Assembly: GCA_963845975.1 (NCBI GenBank)
Contig: CAWJUD010000001.1
Location: 434,001-498,000 of the forward strand
Source: JBEKIK01 sp963845975
Lineage (GTDB): Bacteria; Planctomycetota; Planctomycetia; Pirellulales; Thermoguttaceae
Reading direction: 5' to 3'
Length of the DNA stretch: 64,000 bases
Shown: piece after piece, positions 1 to 8,293 of the stretch
Position numbering within the stretch: the first letter of the stretch is position 1
Layout of the letters: the number at the start of each line of letters is the position of its first letter
The notes under the pieces: generated by a model
What the model was told of the DNA's origin: nothing
The model's input: only the letters and a program-made list of their open reading frames with translations
Database searches by the model: none
Translations under genes and position numbers: made by a program

Positions 1-1
1 C

Positions 2-925
2 ACGGGCGTAAGCGGATCTGGGAAAAGTTCGCTCTTGCAGGAAACGCTGGCCCGGGCGCTGGTCCGCCGCTTGGGCGGATTGGCGCCAAAGCCGGGTCCG
101 CATAAAAGTCTCCGCGGTGCGAACCACATCGACAAGGTGGTGCAAATCGATCAATCGCCCATCGGCCGCACTCCGCGCAGCAACCCGGCCACATATACCG
201 GCGTGTTCGACGAAATCCGCAAGGTGTTTGCCAACACCCGCGACGCCCGGCAACGCGGGTACAAGGCGGGCCGATTCAGTTTCAACGTCAAAGGCGGCCG
301 GTGCGAGCAGTGCCAGGGGCAAGGGCAGCGAAAGATCGAAATGAACTTCCTCCCCGATCTCTACGTTTCCTGCCCGGTGTGCGAAGGCAAGCGATTCAAC
401 CGGCAGACGTTGGAAATTCGCTATCGCGACCGCTCGATCGCCGACGTGCTGGACATGCTTATCGACGACGCGGCCGATTTTTTTCAAAACTTTCCCGCCA
501 TTGCCCGGCTCATTCAAAGCCTGCAGGAAGTAGGCTTGGGATACATGTCGCTGGGCCAGCCGTCGAACACGCTTTCAGGCGGCGAGTCGCAGCGGGTGAA
601 GTTGGCAGCCGAGCTGGGCCGAGTCGACACCGGCAAAACGCTTTACATTCTGGACGAGCCCACCACCGGGCTGCACTTCGACGACACCAAAAAACTGCTC
701 GCCGTTTTGGGCCGATTAGTCGATTTGGGTAATACGGTGATCGTCATCGAACATAATCTGGACGTAATCAAAACCGCCGATTGGATCATCGACTTGGGTC
801 CCGAAGGCGGGCAGGCCGGCGGATACGTGGTTGCCACCGGCACCCCGGAAGAAATCGCCGCCCTGGACAACAACCACACCGGCCGCTTTTTACGCGAAGT
901 GCTCAATGGAAAGGATGGGCAATGA
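2..925 (+). CDS. uvrA: Excinuclease ABC subunit A, C-terminal part (5' end outside window)
   Basis: UvrA is the ATP-dependent damage-recognition subunit of the UvrABC nucleotide excision repair system. The window opens inside the second ATPase module: the Walker A (TGVSGSGKSSLL) is read from base 2 in the same frame as the rest. It is followed by the zinc-finger insertion with CEQC (302-313) and CPVC (371-382), the UvrA stretch KIEMNFLPDLYV, the ABC signature LSGGESQR (about 572) and Walker B LYILDEPTTGLH (about 644). All motifs expected of the C-terminal half are present and in order, so this part looks functional. The full gene length cannot be judged; some planctomycetes carry enlarged UvrA homologues, so paralogue status is open. 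Confidence 0.96.
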   Translation, partial: TGVSGSGKSSLLQETLARALVRRLGGLAPKPGPHKSLRGANHIDKVVQIDQSPIGRTPRSNPATYTGVFDEIRKVFANTRDARQRGYKAGRFSFNVKGGRCEQCQGQGQRKIEMNFLPDLYVSCPVCEGKRFNRQTLEIRYRDRSIADVLDMLIDDAADFFQNFPAIARLIQSLQEVGLGYMSLGQPSNTLSGGESQRVKLAAELGRVDTGKTLYILDEPTTGLHFDDTKKLLAVLGRLVDLGNTVIVIEHNLDVIKTADWIIDLGPEGGQAGGYVVATGTPEEIAALDNNHTGRFLREVLNGKDGQ

Positions 926-1263
926 ATGTTGAATGACGAACGCGGGATTGGTTTATGTAACCGCTTGCGGTTTCGCGATTAAAATCTCTTTCCACCCCCC
1001 TAAATACGGGTTTAAAAACCTCTTTTCGCCGTCCTTTTGGAGCAATCATGCAATCCGTGGCGGGTTTATGGATTATATCTTATCGCAACAAAATAAGGCG
1101 ATTAAAGGAGATGCGCTGAGCAGGTTAACCCTTGACTACCCATACTCCCCCGAATATCATCGAATTTAAGGGATTGAATTGCGTGGCGCCGGCGTTTCGC
1201 CTCTGTCGGCGCGGTTTTGTCAGCAAAGGCCTGAACCCCTTTTGATCTTTTGGTGTAGGCATC
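926..1263. other. Intergenic spacer, no gene seen
   Basis: A 338-base stretch between uvrA and the coiled-coil gene. A 78-codon open frame at 933-1169 has no ribosome binding site and no recognisable composition, so I do not call it. Around 1181-1226 the sequence GGCGCCGGCGTTTCGCCT resembles the GGCACTGGCGTTTCGCCT text at 53977-53994, so it may be a dispersed repeat fragment. No terminator or promoter stands out. Confidence 0.5.
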
Positions 1264-2337
1264 ATGAGCATTTGGAACAAAATTCTTCTCTGGGCGATGA
1301 TAATCGTGTTCTTGCCGGCCTTTTTTTACATGTCAGCGAGAATGCTGATGACGCAAAAAAACTGGAGCATCAGGGCCGAGCAGTACGCTAAAAGAATTCG
1401 TGATTTACAGGATGAAGACAAAATCACTGAAGAAGGCGGGATGGTCAACGGCGTATTCAAGCCCGGCGTCGAGCAGGTTCGCGCCGAATTGAACAAACTG
1501 ACCGTCGATCGCCAGCGGGTATGGTACAAGTGCGATCCGCAGGTCAACATCGACCGGCAGACCGGGGCGGTAACGATCAAAGTAACCATAGACCAGCCCA
1601 ATCCATCCGGGATCGCCAATAAAAGCGTTCTTTACGCTTTTGAAGACGTACCCACGGCTCAACCAGGCCGCTTTCTGGGCGAGTTCAAAGTGACGGCGGT
1701 CGCCGACAAGCAAATTACCTTGGAGCCGGCATTCAAATTAACGCCCGTCGATCTGAAAAAATTGGCCGAGGCCAAGCGACCCTGGAATCTTTACGACTCG
1801 CTGCCTCACGATAATCACGAGATCCTTGCGCAATTGAGCGAGCAGGACAAGAAGGCCATGTTGCCGGCCGATAGCGTGGAGAAATATATCGAGGACGGTA
1901 AACCGGCGGCTCAAGGGGAACCCGCCGGAAACATAGTGGACGGCAAATACGTGCGCCCGTTGCGCGATTACGGTTACCTGTTCGATACGTATCGCCTGCA
2001 AATCACCGAGTTGGTGGATCGCCTGGAGGCCGTGATGCGCGACAAGCAAATGGTCGAAGACGCCCTGGCCGACGCCAAGCTCCAGGTGCAGTTCTGGCAG
2101 AAACAGGCGACCGTCGTGAAAGCCGTATTGGCCGAAATGGTCCGCCAGCGCGACGCGGTTGAGGCCCATCTTGACAAGTTGCAGAAGAAACTCGCCGAGG
2201 CAAAGGCTGCCATAACGGAATTGATTAAAAACAACAAGGCCATGGCCGGCCAGATCGCTAAAATCCAGTTGGATGCGACCCGGCGCATTGATGAGCGCAC
2301 CCGCGCCATGGCGCAATCTGCCAACGGGGAAAAATAA
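1264..2337 (+). CDS. Membrane-anchored coiled-coil protein of unknown function
   Basis: A 357-residue protein I do not recognise by name. Residues about 5-27 form one hydrophobic segment (ILLWAMIIVFLPAFFYM), probably a membrane anchor. The middle third is a mixed domain without a familiar motif. Residues about 240-345 are rich in charged residues with heptad-like spacing (MVEDALADAKLQVQFWQKQA and DKLQKKLAEAKAAITEL), which predicts a long coiled coil. The gene is followed 4 bases after its stop by the rhomboid gene, so the two are probably co-transcribed. A structural or scaffolding role at the membrane is inference only. The ribosome binding site is weak, but ATG at 1264 puts the hydrophobic segment at the N-terminus. 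Confidence 0.85.
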   Translation: MSIWNKILLWAMIIVFLPAFFYMSARMLMTQKNWSIRAEQYAKRIRDLQDEDKITEEGGMVNGVFKPGVEQVRAELNKLTVDRQRVWYKCDPQVNIDRQTGAVTIKVTIDQPNPSGIANKSVLYAFEDVPTAQPGRFLGEFKVTAVADKQITLEPAFKLTPVDLKKLAEAKRPWNLYDSLPHDNHEILAQLSEQDKKAMLPADSVEKYIEDGKPAAQGEPAGNIVDGKYVRPLRDYGYLFDTYRLQITELVDRLEAVMRDKQMVEDALADAKLQVQFWQKQATVVKAVLAEMVRQRDAVEAHLDKLQKKLAEAKAAITELIKNNKAMAGQIAKIQLDATRRIDERTRAMAQSANGEK

Positions 2338-2341
2338 CGGC

Positions 2342-3220
2342 GTGGGCATCTACGACCGCGACTACTACCGCCGATCTCAGCCGGGATTATCGCTGCGCAT
2401 GCCGCAGTCGATAGTCGTTACGCTGATCGTCATCAACGCGGCCCTGTACCTGATCGACGGCGTCTTATTTCAACGCGATCACGCCCTGACTGAATGGCTT
2501 GCGCTTACCAGCGACACGCTCTGGCGCCCCTGGATGTGGTGGCAATTCATCACATACGGCTTTGTACACGATCCGCGTTCGGTGATGCATATTATCGCGA
2601 ACATGGCGGGGCTGTGGTTCCTTGGCCGGTACGTGGAACATCTTTACGGCAGCAAGGAATTTCTGCGTATTTATTTGGTAATGATTATATTGGGATCGCT
2701 TTGTTTTGCCCTGGGCTCCGCCCTCACTAACGCACTTACCCATCAAGAGACGCCTTATACGCTCCTGGGCGCATCCGGCGCGGTCTCGGGAGTGACGATC
2801 CTGTTCGTGCTGAATTTTCCCAATGAAACGCTGATGCTCTTTCCCATCCCCATTCCCATCAAGGCCTGGGTGATCGGCGTGTTGTTAGTGGTATTTAATT
2901 TTATCGGCGCCGTAACGCCCAAATCCGGCAACGTGGCTTACGGGGTTCACATAGCGGGCATTGTCTTTGCCTGGTTGTATTTCCAAAATCGCTGGAACCT
3001 GGGCCGCTTTTTTGGAAGTATTTTCCGCTTGCCGAAGTTTCCATCCCGCCCCAAATTCCGCGTTCATCATCCCGACGAAGAATCGAAAGAACCTGATTTA
3101 AACGTCGAGGTGGATCGCATCCTGGAAAAAATCTCCCGCGAGGGCGAAGGCAGCCTCACGCGCAAGGAACGCCGAACCTTGGAAACCGCCAGCCGCCAAT
3201 ATCAAAACCGGCGGCAATAA
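2342..3220 (+). CDS. Rhomboid family intramembrane serine protease
   Basis: Rhomboids cut transmembrane segments inside the bilayer with a Ser-His dyad. I chose the GTG at 2342: it follows the upstream stop by 4 bases, has GGGGAA about 12 bases ahead, and gives MGIYDRDYYRR, a start I associate with planctomycete rhomboids. The longer frame from 2273 would overlap the upstream gene. The 292-residue product has several hydrophobic segments. The oxyanion motif HxxxN is at H83-N87 (MHIIAN), the nucleophile is S145 in GASGA, and the general base is H203 in GVHIAG. The tail (about 225-292) is charged and cytosolic-looking. All catalytic residues are present, so it should be active; the substrate is unknown. 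Confidence 0.92.
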   Translation: MGIYDRDYYRRSQPGLSLRMPQSIVVTLIVINAALYLIDGVLFQRDHALTEWLALTSDTLWRPWMWWQFITYGFVHDPRSVMHIIANMAGLWFLGRYVEHLYGSKEFLRIYLVMIILGSLCFALGSALTNALTHQETPYTLLGASGAVSGVTILFVLNFPNETLMLFPIPIPIKAWVIGVLLVVFNFIGAVTPKSGNVAYGVHIAGIVFAWLYFQNRWNLGRFFGSIFRLPKFPSRPKFRVHHPDEESKEPDLNVEVDRILEKISREGEGSLTRKERRTLETASRQYQNRRQ

Positions 3221-3307
3221 AAAATGACTAATGGATGGCGGCTGGTAGCTAGATAGGGGTGGGCAGCTTAATGCCCGCTTACTGCCTGCTTACCGATAAC
3301 CGAGAAC

Positions 3308-4178
3308 TTATTCAAATCGCTTGCGGCTTCGCAAATAAGTTCTGTTGCCCGGGGGATTTTGTTCAGGCTGCAAAGATTTTTCGGTTGACAACAACTCGTC
3401 GAGCATGCCCTGGGCGTCATTTGCGGCATTTATGAGTCTCATCAGCCACATCGAGCAGAACAAGCCTGTGGAGTCGAACAGCTCAGGCTGGAAACAGGAG
3501 AGGATGCTCGTAGCGATGCGGCCGTTCAGATCGGCGTTGGGGCTCTGCGGCGTCATGCCCTGTTGAAATGCCGCCCGCAAGGAGGCCAGGACCAGGGGCC
3601 AGGCATGTCGCCCGCCCGGATGTTGGCACTGATAATGTAAATCTTGGGAAAAATCTTTTGCCCGCTGCTGGTCCACGGCGAACCGGCAGGAGTTGTGCAA
3701 TCCGGCCAGATATCCGACCAGCATATCGGTCCAGCGTTCAGTGCGGCGGCGCAGATGATTGAGCTTCATGGCGTCTTCGGCGCCCATGCCCGGCCCGCCG
3801 ACAAGCATGCGTCAACACGCGATGCCGGGCCTCCAGATGTCCGGACAATACGCTGTGGGCGATAGGCTCGGCATCCTCGGCGCCATGTTGCCTGTCGTGT
3901 GCACAAACCACGGCCGTCCACACTCGCGTGAGCATTTCGCCGGTGATGATTTCTTCCAACACGCCGCGGATATGCGGCCATTGCGTTTTAAGCCACTTAG
4001 CGTCATTGGCTTTAGCCATGAATTCTCTCAGGCAGAATCCCCAACGATCCAAGCGGATTTTCGAGGCCGTCCAATATTCCTCCATGCCGCCGGCCGACAA
4101 CCGTTCCACGCCCCGGACCAGCACCGGCCCATGTGCCGAGACAATCGCCGATAGTTCGACCAATTCGCGTGCGTGCAT
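3308..4178 (-). CDS. Unknown protein, interrupted by one frameshift
   Basis: Two overlapping minus-strand frames, 4178 to about 3812 and about 3811 to 3308, join into one 289-residue protein if a single extra base near 3812 is skipped. The first part starts MHARELVELSAIVSAHGPVL and contains EYWTASKIRLDRWGFCLREF; the second contains KLNHLRRRTERWTDMLVGYL. I recognise no catalytic family; it looks mainly helical and soluble. No good ribosome binding site precedes the ATG at 4178, which abuts a short-period CTGAACCCTGA array. It may be a decaying gene or an intact gene with a sequencing error, since three other genes in this window show the same kind of one-base break. An internal in-frame start could also shorten the real product. 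Confidence 0.6.
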
Positions 4179-4225
4179 TAAAGGGGTCAGGGTTCAGAGT
4201 TCAGTTGTTAGAAATTCGAGTTCAG

Positions 4226-4430
4226 CCCGGGAGCTTGCTCCCGGCGATTTTCTTCCATAAAGCCGCGACGGGTACCAACGGGCACTATGCGCAGCATGGT
4301 CGGTTGGTCGGTCGCGTTTTGTTTTGTTTGTAAAGCCGCGACCAGCGGTCGCGCTTTGTTTTGTTTGTAAAGCCGCGACCAGTGGTCGCGTTTTGTTCTA
4401 TTTGTAAAGCCGCGGCCAGTGGCCGCGCTT
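4226..4430. repeat. Cluster of GC-rich palindromes with 37-bp tandem units
   Basis: The cluster opens with a perfect hairpin (CCGGGAGC TT GCTCCCGG, 4228-4245). Four copies of a unit beginning TAAAGCCGCG then start at 4258, 4331, 4368 and 4405. The last three are spaced exactly 37 bases apart, each a stem such as GCGACC-AG-CGGTCGC followed by a T-rich TTTGTTTTGTTTG spacer. In the last unit the stem changes on both sides (GCGGCC / GGCCGC), which keeps pairing. The first unit is 36 bases longer because its loop holds the element listed at 4270-4310. A single copy of the same hairpin lies at 7317-7343. Confidence 0.75.
4270..4310 (+). repeat. Modular hairpin element, copy A, inside a palindrome loop
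   Basis: This 41-base element (GGGTACCAACGGGCAC ... GGTCGGTTGGTCG) occupies the loop between the arms AAAGCCGCGAC and GTCGCG. Related copies are at 33293-33354 and, in reverse orientation, at 61951-61993. The internal logic is repeated ACCAAC-type blocks on the left matching TTGGT-type blocks on the right, separated by GGGC on one side and CGG on the other. Confidence 0.6.
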
Positions 4431-4730
4431 TTGTCAAACCGGAAGAGCCCGAGGGGACCAAGGCTCTCCCGGCATGGGCTTACGCGGACATACTCAAAAG
4501 CAAACAAGATGCCGAAATCCTCGGAGGATTCCGGTTAATGTATGCGCATCGTGATAAATGACATTTAACATCAAAGACTTACGGAAATTATCCCGATTCT
4601 GGAAAATCCGGACATTTATTAGGATGTGTTGCAAAAATTCAACAAACATCGCAGTCCCGGCCACATAGAATAAATGTTGGAAGGCATCATCCGTGCGCGA
4701 ATTATGCTGCGCAGCCAAGCCCCCGATGAA

Positions 4731-4760
4731 TATTTAGCCACCGGTGAACACACCGGGGGC
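4731..4760. repeat. Hairpin with GTGAACACAC core
   Basis: TATTTAGCCACCGGTGAACA followed by CACCGGGGGC forms a CCGGTG/CACCGG hairpin. It shares its flank (TATTTAGCC) and loop core (GTGAAYACAC) with the element at 53944-53973, so it is a dispersed family rather than chance. Confidence 0.55.
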
Positions 4761-4807
4761 CCGTCTGCAATCGCCAATGGCGCAATATATTGATGCGACA
4801 ATGCAAA

Positions 4808-4831
4808 CCCCCCGTCTGATCACAGGGGGCT
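4808..4831 (-). terminator. Possible terminator of the NmrA-like gene
   Basis: Read on the minus strand just after the stop at 4855, GCCCCCTGTGATCAGACGGG followed by GGGTTTG can form a CCCCC/GGGGG stem around a TGTGATCAGA loop. The T-run is weak, so this is a moderate call. Confidence 0.4.
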
Positions 4832-4854
4832 ATATAAAGTATACAAACTAGAGA

Positions 4855-5757
4855 TCAACGGCCCACGGGCTGGGCGATCAGCGGCAGCATGACCTCGTGG
4901 GCGAACTCCGCAAGCGTGGTTGGGGTGGTCGTTTCGGGCGAACGCGGTTGTAAGGGCTGCATCCTTCCCATTTCAACCGCTTCGTACATTTCCAGTAGCA
5001 GATCGGCGAGGTTCTCGCTCATGCCGATGTTGAGCAGGGCATGGCGAGCCTCTTGCATGTCGGAGCGGATGTAAAGGATTTTTCTGCCCAGGACTTGGGA
5101 AATTATTTCCGCCGCTTCATCGAAACTCAAATCAGCCGGCCCGTGCAATTCGCGGATGTACAGCCCCGTCCAGTTGGGATCCGCCAGTCGCACGGCGGCC
5201 ACGCGGCCCACGTCGCGGCAGGCGATCATGGGGAAAGACCGCGAGCCGGATATGGGCAAAGAGATCCTTCCCCATTTCACGATCGAATCCAGTTGCATGA
5301 ACAAGTTTTCGAAGAAGAAACCGGGCCGCAAGTGCGTGATGCTCTCGGCCGCTTCATCGAGGAGTCCTTCCACGTCGTACAGGCCGCAGATCGGCCCCAC
5401 GCCGGAGTTCAACTGGGCTCCGACGGACGACAGGTTGACCACGCGGGGAATATGATTGGCGCGGATAGCAAATGCCCCGGCAATGCCGAGACGATTTTGA
5501 AACGCTCGCACGTTGTCCGAGCCGTAGCCCGGCGGCGTGACCCAGAAAAGGGCGTCCGCGTCTTGCGTGGCCGAGACAAGAAAGTCGGCGTCGTCCTGGG
5601 AGCCGATGACCAATTCAGCCCCCCTTTGAATGAATTTATCCAGGTTTTTGGGACGCCGGGCCAACAACTTTACTTGAATCTCGCCGCCGAAGTCCAAGAG
5701 GAAATCGGCCACGGCGCTACCCACATGCCCTGAGGGCGTGATGACGGCAATTTTCAT
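4855..5757 (-). CDS. NmrA-like NAD(P)-binding oxidoreductase (atypical SDR)
   Basis: A 300-residue protein of the NmrA/atypical short-chain dehydrogenase type. The N-terminus MKIAVITPSGHVGSAVADFL carries a TxxGxxG-type dinucleotide-binding turn, in the variant form TPSGHVG. The sequence then follows the family: VVNLSSVGAQ after beta-5, ITHLRPGFFFENL, and a C-terminal helical region. It lacks a YxxxK catalytic pair at the usual spacing, as NmrA-like proteins often do, so it may sense redox state or act on a small quinone-like substrate; this is inference. A good AAGGAAAAG site precedes the ATG at 5757. It stands alone, with a long AT-rich spacer upstream and a terminator-like hairpin downstream. 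Confidence 0.85.
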   Translation of the reverse strand: MKIAVITPSGHVGSAVADFLLDFGGEIQVKLLARRPKNLDKFIQRGAELVIGSQDDADFLVSATQDADALFWVTPPGYGSDNVRAFQNRLGIAGAFAIRANHIPRVVNLSSVGAQLNSGVGPICGLYDVEGLLDEAAESITHLRPGFFFENLFMQLDSIVKWGRISLPISGSRSFPMIACRDVGRVAAVRLADPNWTGLYIRELHGPADLSFDEAAEIISQVLGRKILYIRSDMQEARHALLNIGMSENLADLLLEMYEAVEMGRMQPLQPRSPETTTPTTLAEFAHEVMLPLIAQPVGR

Positions 5758-6205
5758 ATTCTTTTCCTTTCACAGAATGTCGTACTTGCCGAATACAAAT
5801 CGAAAAATGCTAAACATGAACGTCTATCCGATTTTCCATTTACACATGTAAGAGACAATGAATTATATGCGCCGGCAAGATTATAATCCGCGCTTTGTCA
5901 ATTTGAGTATCAAGTTGAGCATGACTGGATGTTGCATTGCCGTTAAACCTCCACCATAAATTTATTTTTCGCATACTACGAAAGACTTATCCGCATTTTG
6001 CTGAGAGAAAACTATGTGATCCATCCGGAATCGCTCGCCGCTGCCGCCTAAGGTATCATCCCAGTCGATTGACATGAGAAATGGCAACTGATAACATCGT
6101 AACATAATAAGAAACGCGATTATGCGCGGTCAATAGACGAGATAACGTGATGGTACGAGATTACAACCGATTCATTTTATATTTTTTTTAACCGGCAGTG
6201 CAGAC
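5758..6205. other. AT-rich intergenic region between divergent genes
   Basis: A 448-base region separating the divergent NmrA-like and GH43-like genes. It should hold both promoters; the best candidate on the plus strand is listed at 6069-6097. I see no small gene or RNA in it. Confidence 0.45.
6069..6097 (+). promoter_or_regulatory. Candidate sigma-70-type promoter for the GH43-like gene
   Basis: TTGACA at 6069-6074 is a perfect -35 box. A 17-base spacer leads to TAACAT (6092-6097), four of six matches to TATAAT. It lies about 110 bases upstream of the start at 6206. Planctomycete promoter consensus is poorly known, so this is tentative. Confidence 0.4.
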
Positions 6206-7228
6206 ATGTCATTTTTTAGGACGCGAACTAAGTGGCATGGTTTATGGACCAGCGCGGCGGGTAACGCGGCGCTGTTGCTTTATCTGATCGGTACGGCGGC
6301 ATTTGCGGCCCCGCAAACCATCGAGCCCGGGGCCGTCTGGCCGGACGATCGCGGTAAACACGTCCAGGCGCACGGGGGCGGTATTATATATGTCGGCGAA
6401 ACGTACTACTGGTTCGGCGAAGACCGCTCCCAGGGCTTGGATCGCGATAAACGCTACGTCGGTTGTTACTCGTCGAAGGATCTGGCCCATTGGACCTTTC
6501 GTAAGCAAATTACGTTTTCCGATCCGGAAAACTTGGGACGCGGTTGGGTCCTGGAGCGACCTAAGGTGTTTCATAATGAGAAGACCAAGCAGTACGTGAT
6601 GTACATGCACATCGACGACGCCAGATACCGGCTGGCCCGAGTCGGCGTGGCCGCCTGCGACACTGTTGACGGCGATTACAAGTATCTGAAGAGTTTCCGC
6701 CCGCTGGGCCAGGAGAGCCGCGACATCGGGCAGTTCATCGACGACGACGGATCGGCCTACCTGATTTTCGAGGATCGGCCGGCCAGGGGTTTTCACATCG
6801 CCAAACTGTCGGACGATTATCTGACCGTGGAAAAAGACATGAGCCTGATCAGCGCTCCCTTGGAAGGCGGCGCGGTTGTGCATTACAAGGATTTGTACTA
6901 TGTGGTCGGCTCGGCCTTGACCGGTTGGAACCCCAATCCGAACAAATACGCCACCGCCGCATCGCTGGAAGGCCCGTGGTCGGAATTCAAGGACATCGCC
7001 CCGCCCGAGACCAATACCTACGGTTCGCAGTCCACGATGCTCTTGAAGATCGCGGGCACAAAGGCCACGACCGTGATTTTCATGGGCGATATCTGGAAAC
7101 CCCGCACGCAATGGGATTCCCGCTACCTGTGGATGCCTCTGGAGATCGGCGACGGCAAGCTCCAACTCCCCGATCCCAAACCCTGGACCCTGGACATCGA
7201 AACCGGCGAGGCGGAAATCAAAAAATAA
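6206..7228 (+). CDS. Secreted glycoside hydrolase family 43-like protein
   Basis: A 340-residue protein with a signal peptide (hydrophobic AALLLYLIGTAAFA, cleavage likely near residue 34) and a five-bladed propeller-type sequence of the GH43 clan. It resembles the subgroup with exo-beta-1,3-galactanase activity: HGGGIIYVGETYYWFGED, CYSSKDLAHW, ERPKVFHN, SRDIGQFIDDDGSAYLIFED, NTYGSQST and FMGDIWKP all follow that pattern. From memory of that subgroup, the acid and base positions would correspond to E220 (PLEGG, where a Glu-Ala-Pro is usual) and Q275 (GSQST). The exact assignment needs alignment. It probably trims galactose-containing polysaccharide in the periplasm or outside the cell. It stands alone, with no SusCD-like or sulfatase neighbours. 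Confidence 0.86.
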   Translation: MSFFRTRTKWHGLWTSAAGNAALLLYLIGTAAFAAPQTIEPGAVWPDDRGKHVQAHGGGIIYVGETYYWFGEDRSQGLDRDKRYVGCYSSKDLAHWTFRKQITFSDPENLGRGWVLERPKVFHNEKTKQYVMYMHIDDARYRLARVGVAACDTVDGDYKYLKSFRPLGQESRDIGQFIDDDGSAYLIFEDRPARGFHIAKLSDDYLTVEKDMSLISAPLEGGAVVHYKDLYYVVGSALTGWNPNPNKYATAASLEGPWSEFKDIAPPETNTYGSQSTMLLKIAGTKATTVIFMGDIWKPRTQWDSRYLWMPLEIGDGKLQLPDPKPWTLDIETGEAEIKK

Positions 7229-7316
7229 GGATGAGGGATGAAAAAAGGGGATTGGATCTCTGATTGAGGTTTGAGCGTGTTTCGCGCGCATCAAGTACAG
7301 TATTTTGTACGGTATG

Positions 7317-7343
7317 TAAAGCCGCGACCATTGGTCGCGGTTT
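7317..7343. repeat. Dispersed palindrome, GCCGCGACC type
   Basis: TAAAGCCGCGACC, a TA-containing loop and GGTCGCGG form the same hairpin as the tandem units at 4258-4430. It lies between the GH43-like and exonuclease genes and could act as a weak terminator, but its recurrence favours a repeat. Confidence 0.6.
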
Positions 7344-7395
7344 GGCTGCAATTTTTTGCCGCGATTGGGAATAGTTTAATAAAAACCGCTTGCGG

Positions 7396-7437
7396 TTTCG
7401 CCCCGCCCACTGTCCACTGTCCACCGTCCACTGTTCC
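7396..7437. repeat. Short-period array (CACTGTC-type)
   Basis: Degenerate copies of CACTGTCCACTGTCCACCG sit directly upstream of the exonuclease ribosome binding site. The reverse complement of the same text recurs as GGGCAGTGGGCAGTGAACAG at 63428-63475. Confidence 0.55.
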
Positions 7438-7449
7438 CGGAGTCCTACA

Positions 7450-8160
7450 ATGACACGGAAGTATTTGGCATTCGACATCGAAACGGCAAAGGACATTCCG
7501 GAGGCCGATTTTAATTGGAGACCCTATCGGCCGCTGGGCATCGCTTGCGCCGCCGCACTAAAGTGCGACGCCAAGGAACCGCTCTTATGGCACGGGAAAA
7601 ACACTGACGGAACTCCCGCGAAAAAAATGTCGCAGCCCGAGGCGAGAAAAGTCGTCGGTGAATTAATCAAACTGGTTGAACAAGGCTACACTCTGTTAAC
7701 ATGGAACGGCCTGGGATTCGACTTGGATATCCTTGCCGAGGAATCCGCCGCTTGGGCCGAGTGCAAAGACTTGGCCTTAAACCACGTGGATATGATGTTT
7801 CACGTATTTTGCGACCGCGGTTTTCCCGTGGCCCTCGACAAGGCGGCCGAGGCCCTAAAAATCTCCGGCAAACCGCCCGGAATGTCCGGCCTGTTAGCCC
7901 CGCGGCTTTGGGCTGAGGGCCGATATCAGGACGTGCTCGACTATGTGACCCAAGACGTGCAAATCACCCTCGAAATCGCCCACAAATGCGACCAAAAGCG
8001 AAAATTCCAGTGGCTAACCCGCAAGGGCACGAAAAGCACGATGGATTTGCCCCAAGGCTGGCTAACCGTCCGCGAGGCCATGCGCCTGCCAGAGCCGGAT
8101 ACATCTTGGATGGATAATCCAATTTCTCGACACCAATTCACGCGCTGGCTTAACACTTGA
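7450..8160 (+). CDS. Predicted 3'-5' exonuclease of the DnaQ/PolB-exo fold
   Basis: A 236-residue RNase H-fold nuclease. ExoI is KYLAFDIETAKD (acidic pair D10, E12), ExoII is LLTWNGLGFDLDIL, and ExoIII is DVLDYVTQDVQITLEI, the YxxxD form. This order matches predicted exonucleases related to the proofreading domain of family B polymerases (DNA_pol_B_exo2-like). No polymerase domain follows, so it acts as a stand-alone nuclease on DNA or RNA. I chose ATG at 7450, preceded by CGGAG; the longer frame from 7390 runs through the upstream short-period array and is not credible. The gene stands alone on the plus strand. Confidence 0.85.
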   Translation: MTRKYLAFDIETAKDIPEADFNWRPYRPLGIACAAALKCDAKEPLLWHGKNTDGTPAKKMSQPEARKVVGELIKLVEQGYTLLTWNGLGFDLDILAEESAAWAECKDLALNHVDMMFHVFCDRGFPVALDKAAEALKISGKPPGMSGLLAPRLWAEGRYQDVLDYVTQDVQITLEIAHKCDQKRKFQWLTRKGTKSTMDLPQGWLTVREAMRLPEPDTSWMDNPISRHQFTRWLNT

Positions 8161-8293
8161 TAACTTCGACTATTAACCTGATAATAAACATAAACAGCAA
8201 AGAAATTATGTATGGCAGCCCCGGAATTCTGGCAACTTTTCAACCCATTTTCTTGTCCGGCCGTTTATGGTCCTCAAGCCTGGTGGCGATGAA

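Larger units (their letters stand above)
4431..4854. other. Intergenic spacer between repeat cluster and NmrA gene
   Basis: No credible gene is seen in this 424-base stretch; its open frames have no family features and no ribosome binding sites. It holds one dispersed-type hairpin (4731-4760) and a terminator-like hairpin for the minus-strand gene at 4855-5757. Confidence 0.4.

Noticed and set aside
933..1169. A 78-codon open frame after uvrA
   Set aside because: No ribosome binding site, no homology-like features, and composition fits intergenic DNA.
4258..4430. Possible CRISPR array (regular 37-bp spacing)
   Set aside because: The spacers are near-identical T-rich text rather than unique sequences, units are palindromic throughout, and no cas genes are nearby.
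6242..7351. A 369-codon minus-strand frame over the GH43-like gene
   Set aside because: The plus-strand product has a signal peptide and clear GH43 motifs; the antisense frame has none.
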